The notes under the pieces were generated by a model that searched no databases, was not told the origin of the DNA, and saw only the letters and a list, made by a program, of their open reading frames with translations. A DNA stretch of 64,000 nucleotides from assembly GCA_020636405.1 (NCBI GenBank), contig JACJXW010000005.1:1116001-1180000 (forward strand), read 5' to 3'. The position numbers and the translations under genes are program-made. Positions 51,617-60,491 of this stretch are shown piece by piece (the first letter of the stretch is position 1; each line of letters begins with the position of its first letter). The DNA is from Lewinellaceae bacterium (GTDB lineage: Bacteria > Bacteroidota > Bacteroidia > Chitinophagales > Saprospiraceae).

Positions 51617-53729
51617 TACTGATAAGGACTTCATCCACGAACAGCCAGGCCTTTTCGCCCTTACCCAGGTGCCAGTCCGGGCAGTTACCGATGTTTTTTA
51701 CCTCAAATTTTATGAATCGGGCCTTTTTTCCATCCACTGTTTTTATCCAGGTGATGGCTTTGGGTTCCTCCGGCCCCGGCAGCGGGGGGAGATCCTGCTC
51801 AATGGCCTTTTCAAAGTTCTTGCCGTCGTTGGATAAATACACTGCAATGCGGGCAGGCGGGAAGATCCAGTTACCGGCATGGCTCAGGTAACGGATACCC
51901 ACTTCCGAGATAGGCCCCTCCTTTTTGAGTTCGACAATGGCCGCAAAATCCCGCCCCTCGTACCCCAGCCAGTGACTGCCCAGGGCATTGGATGTGCCGT
52001 TGGCCCCATCGAGCAGGGTGAGGGCGCCATTGGCGGGATATTTTTCGGAGGGCGGTGTGAGGAGCGACAGGCCCTTGATGTACGGGCTGATCCTCGCTTC
52101 CGCTGTGGCGGTGGTGCTTATCTGTTGTCCATCATGGAAAATGGCCGTTTTGATGGCGGCGGATTCCGACAGGATAAAAGGAGCAGTGAATAGCGCACTT
52201 TGCGGGCCGGGTTCAGAACCGTCGAGAGTGAACCGGATCTCGGTAGTGGGAAAGGGTTGGGTGATGATGGCCTCCACCGGGCCATCAAAGCGTTCCTGGC
52301 GGAGGTTGATGTGAGCGCGGAGGAAAGCGTCGTCGTAGGACCCTATGTCCTGGATCAGCAGTTGCGTCAGGGCCTCCCGCTTTTCCCGGAAGGCAGGCTC
52401 ATCTGCCAGGTTGCGGGTTTCCCAGGGGTCGCCCTTCAGGTTGTACAACTGCTGGCGGGGCTCCCCTTTGACGAAATACTGGATCAGTTTCCAGTCGTCG
52501 TCGGTGCGTACGGCACGCATCTCCCGGGCGTGCGCCAGGAAGACGTGCTCCCGGATGCGGGTTTCTTCCTGGTCCAGGGCAGGAAGCAGGCTTCGGCCTT
52601 CTACGGAGGCCGGAACCTCCCTGCCCATTAATCCTCCCAGCGTTGGAAAAATATCGTATAGATAACAGAGGGTTTCGGCCCGGCGGCCGGCCGCTATCCC
52701 GGGGGCAGCGATGATCAGCGGCACGCGAGCGCTGTGTTCGTAGAGGCTCTGTTTGCCGTAAAGGCCGTGCTGGCCTATCGCCAGGCCGTTATCGCCGGCG
52801 AAGACGATGATGGTATTGTCCATGAGGCCCTGGGCCTCCAGTTCGTCCAGTACCCGCCCGATCTGAGCGTCCACCTCCGAGATCATGGCGTAGTAGGCGG
52901 CGATGTCTGTTTTGACGATCTCGGGCGTGCGGGGAAAGGGGGCGAGGTTTTCATCTCTGGTGCGGAGGTGGCCGTTGTCGAAGGGGTGCTCGGGGAGGAA
53001 GTTGGGAGGTAGGGTAATATCTGCCGTATCATACAGTTGGAGGAATTCTTCCGGAGCTTCCCGGGGGTCGTGCGGGGAGGTGTAGGCGACGTAGAGGCAG
53101 AAGGGCTTTTCGCCGTCCTGTTGCCGGAGGAACTCAATGGCGGCGTCGCTGTACATTGTACTCGAGAAGGCCTCGGCCTGCCACCTGTTTTCCGGCGCGT
53201 AGACATTGGTGGTATCGAAATCCCAGAGCTGGGGACGGCGGTGCCCTCCGTCCTTGGGCCAGTGCATACCGCCGATGAAGATGTTCTTCCCGCCGGTGAA
53301 CGCTGCACTCATCCGGGAGGTGTTGTTGTGCCATTTGCCGGTGAAGAAGGTAGTGTAGCCCTGCGCCCGCAGCCATTCCGGGAAAAGGGTGAAGTCAAAA
53401 GCAGTATCGGGTTGGCCCTGCCCCTGGTCGATGAAGGACTTGGGAATATGGGTGAACGGCCGGCCGGACAACAGCATGGCCCTGCTGGGGGCGCATACCG
53501 CTCCGTGATGGGAGCCCATTACGTAAGCGCGGGTAAAGCTCACGCCCATGGCTGCCAGGCGGTCCATATTCGGAGTGTGGATCTCCTCGTTGCCCCAGGC
53601 GTGGATGGTATTGGCGCGCTGGTCGTCGGTGAAGAGGATGACCACGTTGGGGCGAGGAGGGGGGCTTTGGCAAGAAAAAAAGAGGGCTGTGAAAAGGATA
53701 AAGAGAACACAGAATATGTGGTTTTTCAT
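51603..53729 (-). CDS. exported sulfatase lipoprotein with C-terminal binding modules
   Basis: 708 residues from the ATG at 53729, which yields a lipoprotein signal (FILFTALFFSC, Cys20). Type I sulfatase domain: NVVILFTDDQRANTI with metal Asp35/36, and the formylglycine site C79-A-P-S-R83 in GAVCAPSRAMLLSGR; NTIIVFAGDNG and HGLYGKQSLYEHSARVPLII are also typical. After ~residue 500 come a chitobiase-C-like module (IRFTLDGSEPGPQSALFTAPF) and an F5/8-type-C-like module with WHLGKGEKAWLFVDEV. It likely desulfates algal or host glycans; the added modules suggest substrate binding. No SusCD pair is adjacent. Confidence 0.92.
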   Translation of the reverse strand: MKNHIFCVLFILFTALFFSCQSPPPRPNVVILFTDDQRANTIHAWGNEEIHTPNMDRLAAMGVSFTRAYVMGSHHGAVCAPSRAMLLSGRPFTHIPKSFIDQGQGQPDTAFDFTLFPEWLRAQGYTTFFTGKWHNNTSRMSAAFTGGKNIFIGGMHWPKDGGHRRPQLWDFDTTNVYAPENRWQAEAFSSTMYSDAAIEFLRQQDGEKPFCLYVAYTSPHDPREAPEEFLQLYDTADITLPPNFLPEHPFDNGHLRTRDENLAPFPRTPEIVKTDIAAYYAMISEVDAQIGRVLDELEAQGLMDNTIIVFAGDNGLAIGQHGLYGKQSLYEHSARVPLIIAAPGIAAGRRAETLCYLYDIFPTLGGLMGREVPASVEGRSLLPALDQEETRIREHVFLAHAREMRAVRTDDDWKLIQYFVKGEPRQQLYNLKGDPWETRNLADEPAFREKREALTQLLIQDIGSYDDAFLRAHINLRQERFDGPVEAIITQPFPTTEIRFTLDGSEPGPQSALFTAPFILSESAAIKTAIFHDGQQISTTATAEARISPYIKGLSLLTPPSEKYPANGALTLLDGANGTSNALGSHWLGYEGRDFAAIVELKKEGPISEVGIRYLSHAGNWIFPPARIAVYLSNDGKNFEKAIEQDLPPLPGPEEPKAITWIKTVDGKKARFIKFEVKNIGNCPDWHLGKGEKAWLFVDEVLISTGPF

Positions 53730-53804
53730 TTTGTAAGAAGTTAACACACTTTCTAATTCAAACGGATGAAATGAAATGGGATATATTAGCGCATGAAGGC
53801 CATT

Positions 53805-53835
53805 TTTAAGCGGCAATTTTCCATTGCCGCTTAAA
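53805..53835. terminator. 13-bp stem-loop upstream of sulfatase
   Basis: Perfect arms TTTAAGCGGCAAT (53805-53817) and ATTGCCGCTTAAA (53823-53835), 5-nt loop, between two minus-strand genes. Probably ends transcription of the serine hydrolase gene, though no T-run follows. Confidence 0.5.
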
Positions 53836-53895
53836 TTTGAGCTCTTTTATACTCGAATTCATTTTGTACGCCTGCTTACTTATTCGAACACGGGA

Positions 53896-55017
53896 TTACC
53901 GGCCGCCTGATTCCAGCCACCCGTATTTCGCCATCAGCTTCAGCCCCTTTTCCATGAACGCCTCCACCTCCACCGGCCGGTTGAAGAGGGCCACGTACAG
54001 GATCTCCTTTTCGGGGATGCTCAGGTGGAAAGCCCGGAAGCCGCCCTGGGAGCCGGTGTGGAAAACCCGGCGCACGTTCAGCGGAGGAGTGGGCTCATTG
54101 ATGAACCAGCTGAAGCCCAGGAAGGGCGGCAGGCTGTCCGCCCGGTTTTCCGGCTCGTAAACGGTTCTGGACTCGGCGATGGTGGCCTCATTCAGGAAAG
54201 CGCCCTGCCGGATGGCCAGCTCGTACTTTGCCAGCTCGTTGACGGAGCTCCATACCCCGCCATTGCCGGCGGCGGCGAAGGTGGGGTACTCCCCGTAATC
54301 GTACTCCCGGTACTGGCCGTTCACCTTTTCGTAAGCGTGGGCGACGCCTTCCTGCGGGTGCGGCCCGTCGGTGATGGTGCTGCTCGCCATGCCGGCGGGC
54401 AGCATGATCTCCTGGTGAACATAGTCCTGCCATTTTCTGCCCGACACCTGCTCGATGATGAGCGCCAGGCCGTTGAAGGCGGGATTGGAATATTCATATC
54501 GTTCTCCCGGCTCGAAGTTCAGCGCCTGCGCCCGTTTGATAGGCTCCCAGTTTTCCCGGTCTTTGGCGGTGAGGTAGAAGACGCTGTCTTCTTCTGTTTT
54601 CCGCAGGTCAGGAAGGCCGGAAGTATGGGCAAGCAGGTGTTTGATCTTTACTTTCCGGGCGATCTCAGGGTTGTCGAAATCGGGGAAGTATTTAGGCAGG
54701 CTGTCTTCCAGGGACAGAGCGCCGGCATCCCGCAGCTTCAGGATGCCGTAGGCGGTGAAGGTCTTGCTGATGGAGCCGGTATTGAAGAGGGTGTTGGGCG
54801 TGATCTTTTCGCCGGTTTCCAGGTCCGCCAGGCCGTAGCCTTTGGCGAAGATCATACTGTCCCCTTTCATAACCAGCACGGCGCCGCCGGGGCCGTACTC
54901 CTCCAGTTCGGATTGGAAAAGGGCGTCCAGCTCCGAAGAGAAGGTAGCGGCAGGGGGGGCTTCTTTACAGGCCCAGAGTAAGGGGGTAAGGATGAGGAAA
55001 CAAAGAGCGTATCTCAT
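53896..55017 (-). CDS. serine hydrolase lipoprotein, beta-lactamase/PBP4-like fold
   Basis: 373 residues. Lipoprotein signal MRYALCFLILTPLLWAC (Cys17). Catalytic SxxK is S82-I-S-K85 in NTGSISKTFTA; the second motif is YSN in RYEYSNPAFNG; the third is HTG in FHTGSQGGF. Class C beta-lactamase-like proteins of this type are usually esterases or D-amino-acid peptidases, not antibiotic-resistance enzymes. Located on the periplasmic or outer-membrane face. A second, distinct member of the family is encoded at 58.2-59.4 kb. Confidence 0.92.
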   Translation of the reverse strand: MRYALCFLILTPLLWACKEAPPAATFSSELDALFQSELEEYGPGGAVLVMKGDSMIFAKGYGLADLETGEKITPNTLFNTGSISKTFTAYGILKLRDAGALSLEDSLPKYFPDFDNPEIARKVKIKHLLAHTSGLPDLRKTEEDSVFYLTAKDRENWEPIKRAQALNFEPGERYEYSNPAFNGLALIIEQVSGRKWQDYVHQEIMLPAGMASSTITDGPHPQEGVAHAYEKVNGQYREYDYGEYPTFAAAGNGGVWSSVNELAKYELAIRQGAFLNEATIAESRTVYEPENRADSLPPFLGFSWFINEPTPPLNVRRVFHTGSQGGFRAFHLSIPEKEILYVALFNRPVEVEAFMEKGLKLMAKYGWLESGGR

Positions 55018-55093
55018 TTTTTGTAGTTTGAAGTTTGTAGTTTAAACCTGTTGCCGCTCTGCCGGGCCTGCGGCTAGCTGAGGCGGGTAAGAA

Positions 55094-56203
55094 TCACTCC
55101 GCCTCCACCGTATACAGCCGCACAGCCTCGGCCTTGCCGCGCAGTTCCACTTCTCCGATGGCCTGTTCCCGGAAGCCCGAACCCGCCAGATGCAGTTGCT
55201 GCAACAGGGTTTCCGACAGCAGGATATCCACCCCCAGCTCATTGCATTTCGATTGGATACGGGCGGCCGTATTGAGCACATCTCCGGAGTACGCGATGTC
55301 CCGTTTGATGACGCCGATCTCCCCGCTGACCACGGTGCCGCAGTGCAGGCCCACCTTGAAGGAGGGGGCGACACCGTACTTTTGCTGGTAATGGGGTGCT
55401 TTTTCTTGTATGGACCTCAGGGCTTGGAAAAAGGCATGGATGCAATTGTTGTTCCGGAGCCCTCTGTCCATGGGCCAGCTCACGACGATCTCGTCTCCCA
55501 CGTACTGGTAGATCTCCCCTTTAGTGGCGAGGATAGCTGGGGTGACATCCTGAAAAAAATCCTTGACGAATTCAAAATACTGGACTTCTTCCAGTTTCTC
55601 GGCAATAGCGGTGGAAGACCGGATGTCGAGAAAGAGAAAAATACGCCCCTCCGTCCTGGGGTGAAAATACCGGCCCATGATAAAGGCCCATAGCACCCCT
55701 GGCCCATACTTGTCGTTGATCTGGAGGGTGATAATAGTGATGGTGGCGACGAATAGCCAGAAAAGAAAGTTCTTCAGGTTTTCCATACCTGTCAGGTATT
55801 CAATGACCGATGGCAGGATGGCCGGGTCAAAAATGCTGACCTTCAGCCGCAGGGAATTGTAGATGAAGGTGCCCAGGAGGCTCGTCAGGAAAAAGAGCGC
55901 CAGGATGCTAAGCAGCGACATCAGGAGGGCGGAGCCGTAGGCGTGGGCCCGCAGCCAGGAATTGACCAGGGGCAGGACGAGGAAACCCGCCAGTAAGCCG
56001 GCAATAAAAACGGCCGGTACGCTGGACTGCAACAGGATGAGATAGGTGCGCATTCCGGGCGATGCATTGTAGCTGGCCAGTATGGCAAATTCATAAGTGG
56101 CCTGAAAGACGGCTATGGCCGCCCACAGGGAAGCAATTAAGAAAGCATCCTTAATGGCACCGCGCCATTTACGTCCGTTACTGGAAGATGAATTTGCTCG
56201 CAT
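55094..56203 (-). CDS. membrane class III adenylate/guanylate cyclase
   Basis: 369 residues from the ATG at 56203, chosen for its GGAGAAAAC ribosome-binding site; another ATG lies at 56230. Four transmembrane helices occupy residues ~20-165. A class III cyclase catalytic domain follows (~185-360): metal-binding FLDIRSSTAIAEKL, IYQYVGDEIVVSW, VGLHCGTVVSGEIG and DVLNTAARIQSKC. It should make cAMP or cGMP from NTP, controlled by its membrane part. It is monocistronic here and follows a caspase-like gene fragment. Confidence 0.93.
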   Translation of the reverse strand: MRANSSSSNGRKWRGAIKDAFLIASLWAAIAVFQATYEFAILASYNASPGMRTYLILLQSSVPAVFIAGLLAGFLVLPLVNSWLRAHAYGSALLMSLLSILALFFLTSLLGTFIYNSLRLKVSIFDPAILPSVIEYLTGMENLKNFLFWLFVATITIITLQINDKYGPGVLWAFIMGRYFHPRTEGRIFLFLDIRSSTAIAEKLEEVQYFEFVKDFFQDVTPAILATKGEIYQYVGDEIVVSWPMDRGLRNNNCIHAFFQALRSIQEKAPHYQQKYGVAPSFKVGLHCGTVVSGEIGVIKRDIAYSGDVLNTAARIQSKCNELGVDILLSETLLQQLHLAGSGFREQAIGEVELRGKAEAVRLYTVEAE

Positions 56204-56213
56204 GTTTTCTCCG

Positions 56214-56408
56214 TTATCGGGGCGCAGCATCCTGGTTTGTTTTGCGATCAGGAACGTTAGCCTGTCCTACTGCATACATCGCACATCGCACATCACTAAT
56301 GGCGGAAGTGAGCTTACTCACATACTCATAATCGTAAATGCCGACAATGAAAGCATGGCTTTTCGGAAAGGGAAGCTGGAGGTGTGAGTTTACTTGTGCC
56401 TGGCTCAT
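56214..56408 (-). pseudogene. caspase-like N-terminal fragment
   Basis: A 64-residue frame whose residues ~16-39 (KSHAFIVGIYDYEYVSKL, then TSAISDV) match the first beta-strand and helix of bacterial caspase-family (metacaspase-like) domains, which read HAFxIGIxxYxxVxxLxxAxxD. After that the sequence runs into the low-complexity word GATGTGCGATGTGCGATGT and stops. The His and Cys of the caspase active site are missing. It looks like the 5' end of a lost gene between the arylsulfotransferase-like and cyclase genes. The match is short, so the identification is moderate. Confidence 0.5.
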
Positions 56409-56456
56409 CCTGCCGAATTTGGGTTAGGTGGTTCATCATCAAATGCAAAGAGGAAC

Positions 56457-58133
56457 TCAAAATAAAGATAATTTTTGAGTAAGGCTCTGTCCACTGTCAG
56501 TTAAGGCCTGAATAAAATAAATGCCCCGTTCGATGGGAGGAATCGAAAGGGAACTGGTTTCAGTTTCGGCCCGTCCCAAAAGCTGCCGCCGCCCGGCCAA
56601 ATCGATCAGGAACAGCGTGAGGCCTAACCGTTGCGGGTTGTTTATCTGCAAAGACCGGCTGGCGGACAGGTATGCCCATTCAACTTCCAACCGCCCTGCT
56701 TTTTGCTCCTCCACGCCTACCGCCAGCGGGCACCCCAGTGGGTTCTCCCCGTTCTCGATGGTTTCGCCGGGCAGGAGCTCCAATCCCTCAAGCCCCGGAT
56801 ATTCCCCATCGAACTTATAGGCCCGGAAGTTGCCGTTGTTGGAAACATTGCCGCCCTGGGTGGCCGGGAAATCGCCGGACAGCGGAATGCGGTATTCCCA
56901 GACGACATTCCGGGCGGCGTCTATTTCGAAGATCAGCCCGGGCGAGCCGGCGTTGACCAGCGTATTGCCGTTGGGCAGGCGCTGGGCGTTGGACAGGTAG
57001 GCGGAATAGAAGTTTTCCCCGGGGCGGTCGCCGTACACCCATTCGGGCTGGGTGGGGCCGATGGGCCCCTCTTCGGGAATGATATAACCACCGTTCGCAT
57101 CCTGGGGAGGAACGAGAATTTCCACCGTGGAGAAATCCGGCCCTGGCCTGCCGTTGCCGTTGTTGTAGATCATGATCTTGCCGGCGTCGGGCAGGCCTTC
57201 GCGGATCCAGTGGACACCGTGCTGGCCGAACAGCTTCTGGGCGCTTACCGGTGCCCGGCGGTAGGCCGAGGCATTGCCCCATCGATAGAGGATGTCCCCA
57301 CCTTTGCCGTAGCGCCCTCCGCTGTGGGAAGCCGCCTCTTCGGTAGTGGTGCTGTGGTCGAGTATCCAGATCTCATCGGAGTTGCGGGTGCTGATCAGGA
57401 TCTGGTCGAGCTCCGGGTGATAATCGATGGAGTTGAAGTGATTCCAGTCGCGCGTAGAATTGGAGTTGGAGCTGTTGAGCTCGGGCAGGTTGATGTCGAA
57501 CAGTTCGGGGTGTTCCTCCACGACGCCATAGTTGAGTTTGGTGGGGTCGTAGTCCTGAATGTAATGATCTTTAATCTGCCATTCCCAGACGATGTTCCTG
57601 TCATTGGATCCTATCGGTTCCACCTCGATGATGCGCTCTGACCACATGTAGCCTTCCTGGGCAATTTCCGAGGGGTTTCTGCCCATTTCGATCAGCTCGT
57701 CGCGGTACACCAGTTCCCAGGTGAGCACCAGGAGGTGGCCGTTGGGCATGTAGACGGCATCGTGGTGGGAGATCCAGGTTGGGGTGTTGAATTCATAGGA
57801 CCAGACGGTGTTGTTGTCCCAGTCCACCAGTTCCAGCCCCCCTGCATTGCTGGCGGAGGTAAACGGCCCGGCGGGATCGGGTTTGTAGGTGCGCAGCATC
57901 AGGCCGTTTTCCAGGAAGTAGGCGGACAGGCCGGGCCGGGTGCCGCGCGCCCACTCGTTCACCAGGCGCCCGCAGTTGTCGATGAGGTAGGCCTTGGTCC
58001 CGGAGAAGGGGGAGAAAAAGGTATAGCCTTCCAGGGCGCCTTCTTCGTATTGCGTAACGCCGACGGTCTGGGCGTGGAGGTGCAGGGTGAAAAGGGCGGC
58101 CAGAAGAATGGAAAACAGGTACTTGTGGGTCAT
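56457..58133 (-). CDS. arylsulfotransferase-like (ASST) beta-propeller with T9SS tail
   Basis: 558 residues. Signal peptide MTHKYLFSILLAALFTLHLHAQ. The body is a six-bladed-propeller-like ASST family domain: YLIDNCGRLVNEW, HHDAVYMPNGHLLVLTWELVYRDE, WEWQIKDHYIQDYD, RDWNHFNSIDYHPELDQILISTRNSDEIWILDH and ANGGYIIPEEGPIGPTQPEWVYGD. A T9SS type A sorting domain (SLQINNPQRLGLTLFLIDLAGRR to GIYFIQALTDSGQS) ends it. ASST enzymes transfer sulfate between phenols; many Bacteroidota members are uncharacterised and may just bind. The sulfatase gene is 2.7 kb away on the same strand. Confidence 0.88.
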   Translation of the reverse strand: MTHKYLFSILLAALFTLHLHAQTVGVTQYEEGALEGYTFFSPFSGTKAYLIDNCGRLVNEWARGTRPGLSAYFLENGLMLRTYKPDPAGPFTSASNAGGLELVDWDNNTVWSYEFNTPTWISHHDAVYMPNGHLLVLTWELVYRDELIEMGRNPSEIAQEGYMWSERIIEVEPIGSNDRNIVWEWQIKDHYIQDYDPTKLNYGVVEEHPELFDINLPELNSSNSNSTRDWNHFNSIDYHPELDQILISTRNSDEIWILDHSTTTEEAASHSGGRYGKGGDILYRWGNASAYRRAPVSAQKLFGQHGVHWIREGLPDAGKIMIYNNGNGRPGPDFSTVEILVPPQDANGGYIIPEEGPIGPTQPEWVYGDRPGENFYSAYLSNAQRLPNGNTLVNAGSPGLIFEIDAARNVVWEYRIPLSGDFPATQGGNVSNNGNFRAYKFDGEYPGLEGLELLPGETIENGENPLGCPLAVGVEEQKAGRLEVEWAYLSASRSLQINNPQRLGLTLFLIDLAGRRQLLGRAETETSSLSIPPIERGIYFIQALTDSGQSLTQKLSLF

Positions 58134-58240
58134 GGATGACTCATGTTTTGGATGATCAGAAACCTAAAAATAATAAGAGTGGGCATACTGTGGGCAGCCT
58201 CCCGTCCGGACTTTGCCCTAACGTCAGCCGGTTGCCATTT

Positions 58241-59368
58241 TTATTTCGTTTCCCTCAAAAGCCGGAGCAGTTCAAAACCCAGTGCATCCACCTTGCTCTT
58301 ACCGGCTTCGTTCTTCATTTGAGGATGGCTGCTGCAAATGTTCGTCAGGATGACTGCCCCGTTGCCCTGCCCTTTGTCGAAGCCCAGGAAGGAGTGATAG
58401 CCGCCGGTGCCGCCGTTGTGCCAGAGGAAACGGGTATCTTCATCGACGATCTTGTGCACCCATCCGATCCCCATGGCATGGCCTTCCAAAGGCATCGGGA
58501 TATCCAGTGCCTGGTGGGTAGTGGTGAGGTATTGCAATTCGGCAGTGGGTGGGTCGAGCTGGGCGGCCAGCCACTTCATCATATCGTTGAGCGTAGATTT
58601 GATGACGCCCGCCGGGTTGATGAAATCCATTTCCCATAAAGCCGCCTTTTTGCCCTTGGCGTTGTAGCCCTGCACCATCCTCCCCTTCAGTTCTTTGGTG
58701 ATCCGGAAGTAGCTGTTGTTCATGCCCAGCGGTTCGAAGAGCTTTTCCTGTACCAGGGTTTCCCAGGTACTTTGTTGTTGCCGGGCGACGAGCTCTCCCA
58801 ACAAACCTATTGCCGCATTATTGTAAACCCACTTTTTGCCCGGCACATAGTTGAGCTTAAACCCTTTGAGGTAGCGGTAGTAGTGTTTGGCCTTCATGTA
58901 CTTGTACGGGTTTTGCGGCGCGAACAGTTTCGATTTCAGGAAAGGCCCCAGAAAACTGCCCGGCGACGGGTTTAGTTCGGAGGTATGGGTAGCCAGGTGC
59001 TTCAGGGAAATGGAGTGGCCCTCGTAGGTGGGCTGCTTCATGGAAACGGGCAGGTACTGCTGTATGGCGCCATCCAGTTGCATGTTACCGTTTTCCACCT
59101 GTTCCATCAGCAAGGTAGCAGTAAAGGTTTTGGTGATGGATCCGATCTCGAAAATAGCGTTTTCGTTCTTTTTGGTTTGCACCTTGCCCTCCGCTTTGGC
59201 GTAGCCATATTGGTACGTCTTTCCGTTGTGGGTAAGGCCAATGCTCACCTCCGCCTTATCCGGCAGGCCGGCCATGAATTGCCCGATGGCGGCTTCGATC
59301 CCGGGGGATTGAGCAAACAGGGAAAGAGAAAACAAAACCATTACGGAGAGGCTACTAATTTTCTTCAT
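58241..59368 (-). CDS. serine hydrolase, beta-lactamase fold
   Basis: 375 residues from the ATG at 59368, giving signal peptide MKKISSLSVMVLFSLSLFAQ. Catalytic SxxK is SITK in FEIGSITKTFTA; the second motif is YNN in KWVYNNAAIGLLG; the third is H-N-G in LWHNGGTGGYHS. Secreted or periplasmic. Sequence is only distantly related to the lipoprotein copy at 53.9-55.0 kb. Substrate unknown. Confidence 0.92.
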   Translation of the reverse strand: MKKISSLSVMVLFSLSLFAQSPGIEAAIGQFMAGLPDKAEVSIGLTHNGKTYQYGYAKAEGKVQTKKNENAIFEIGSITKTFTATLLMEQVENGNMQLDGAIQQYLPVSMKQPTYEGHSISLKHLATHTSELNPSPGSFLGPFLKSKLFAPQNPYKYMKAKHYYRYLKGFKLNYVPGKKWVYNNAAIGLLGELVARQQQSTWETLVQEKLFEPLGMNNSYFRITKELKGRMVQGYNAKGKKAALWEMDFINPAGVIKSTLNDMMKWLAAQLDPPTAELQYLTTTHQALDIPMPLEGHAMGIGWVHKIVDEDTRFLWHNGGTGGYHSFLGFDKGQGNGAVILTNICSSHPQMKNEAGKSKVDALGFELLRLLRETK

Positions 59369-59409
59369 AAACTTTATGTTTAAGCGCTTTACCGGATGGA
59401 TTATAAAAA

Positions 59410-59434
59410 CCGTGAAAGTTTTCAAACCTCACGG
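59410..59434. terminator. imperfect palindrome between hydrolase genes
   Basis: CCGTGAAAGTTT and AAACCTCACGG arms with a 2-nt centre, upstream of the serine hydrolase and downstream of the deacetylase gene on the minus strand. Resembles GGTTTGAAAACC-type intergenic palindromes common in Bacteroidota. Confidence 0.4.
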
Positions 59435-59509
59435 ACTAGAATGATCAGAAGTCCAAAAATAAGTATTTCGGAGTTATGATGGGCAACAACGAGGAAGGAG
59501 GCGCATTTC

Positions 59510-60349
59510 TTAGGGCGCATCATTCATCAACCGAAACCCATACCCCCTATCCCTCAACTCCCCGATCAACTCCTCCAGCCGGAAATAGAATTTATCCGTC
59601 CGGTCCGGATGAGTGCCGATGTGCAGGAGCAGCAGGAAGCCGTTCAGGCCCGATGGGCTTTCCTGCTCATAATTCAGGATGCTCTCCAGGATCTCCTCGC
59701 TGCTGCGGTAGCGTCCGCCCATATCCGGGGTGGTGTAGTCGGCGTTGGAGCGGGTACCCGGGCTGAAGTTGATGAGTTGCAGTCCCAGTTCCTGCGTCCA
59801 CCGGCTGATTGTGGCGTTGTACCATTCGTAGGGAGGGAGAAAAAATGGGGCGTCTTGTTTACGGATGCCGAAGCGGGCCATTTCCCGGTAGTTGGCCAGC
59901 AGGTCGGCGGTGAACTGGGCTTTGCTGACGAGCAGGGAATCCCGGTTGTCCCAGGGCGCGTAGAGCAGGTGTTTGTCGGAATGGGCGCCGAGGTAGTGGC
60001 CGTCGGCTTTCAGCCCCCGGATCAGGGCCTGGTTGGCGGGCAGGCGGTAGAAATCGCCGGTGAAAAAAAAGTGGGCGGGCGCCTGTTGTTCTTTCAGCAC
60101 CCGGCGGATGTATTCGCCCCCGTCGTTGTAGTCCCCGCCGGTGAAAATGAGGTGGATGGTTTGTGCGTTGGTGTCCGCCCGGATGATGGCGCCTTCGTGG
60201 TAGGTATGATGAGGGGAGGGGAGGGGCTCTTTATTGGGGGGCGGCCCCGGCCGCTGGAGGCGCGCACAGCTTGGCATGGAGAAGAGGACAGCGGCGCAAA
60301 AAAGAAAGAGGGTAAAGAGGAGGGGCTTTGTCTCATGTCGGATTTCCAT
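59510..60349 (-). CDS. polysaccharide deacetylase family lipoprotein
   Basis: 279 residues with a lipoprotein signal (FTLFLFCAAVLFSMPSC). NodB homology domain: LIFTGGDYNDGGEYI replaces the usual TFDDGP, the metal histidines are in GAHSDKHLLYA, and FFLPPYEWYN is the R/PPY motif. The end, GFLLLLHIGTHPDRTDKF, carries the usual LxLxHxG. It should remove acyl groups from an extracytoplasmic glycan; the altered first motif means metal coordination may differ. Confidence 0.85.
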   Translation of the reverse strand: MEIRHETKPLLFTLFLFCAAVLFSMPSCARLQRPGPPPNKEPLPSPHHTYHEGAIIRADTNAQTIHLIFTGGDYNDGGEYIRRVLKEQQAPAHFFFTGDFYRLPANQALIRGLKADGHYLGAHSDKHLLYAPWDNRDSLLVSKAQFTADLLANYREMARFGIRKQDAPFFLPPYEWYNATISRWTQELGLQLINFSPGTRSNADYTTPDMGGRYRSSEEILESILNYEQESPSGLNGFLLLLHIGTHPDRTDKFYFRLEELIGELRDRGYGFRLMNDAP

Positions 60350-60491
60350 GTGTTTTTAATTATTTCAATGTGTTTCTCCAACCTGTGTTGGCGGGGCTCG
60401 GGAATCCGCTCCCTGGGGCTTCTGGCCTTTAGTGTTATTACCTGGCCCTGGTACTACTTCGAAATTGGGGACAAATCGCAACTGCGCCCAA

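Noticed and set aside
53896..59368. Antibiotic-resistance beta-lactamases
   Set aside because: Both serine hydrolases have the class C-like fold motifs but resemble the large esterase/peptidase group; nothing in sequence or context indicates drug resistance.
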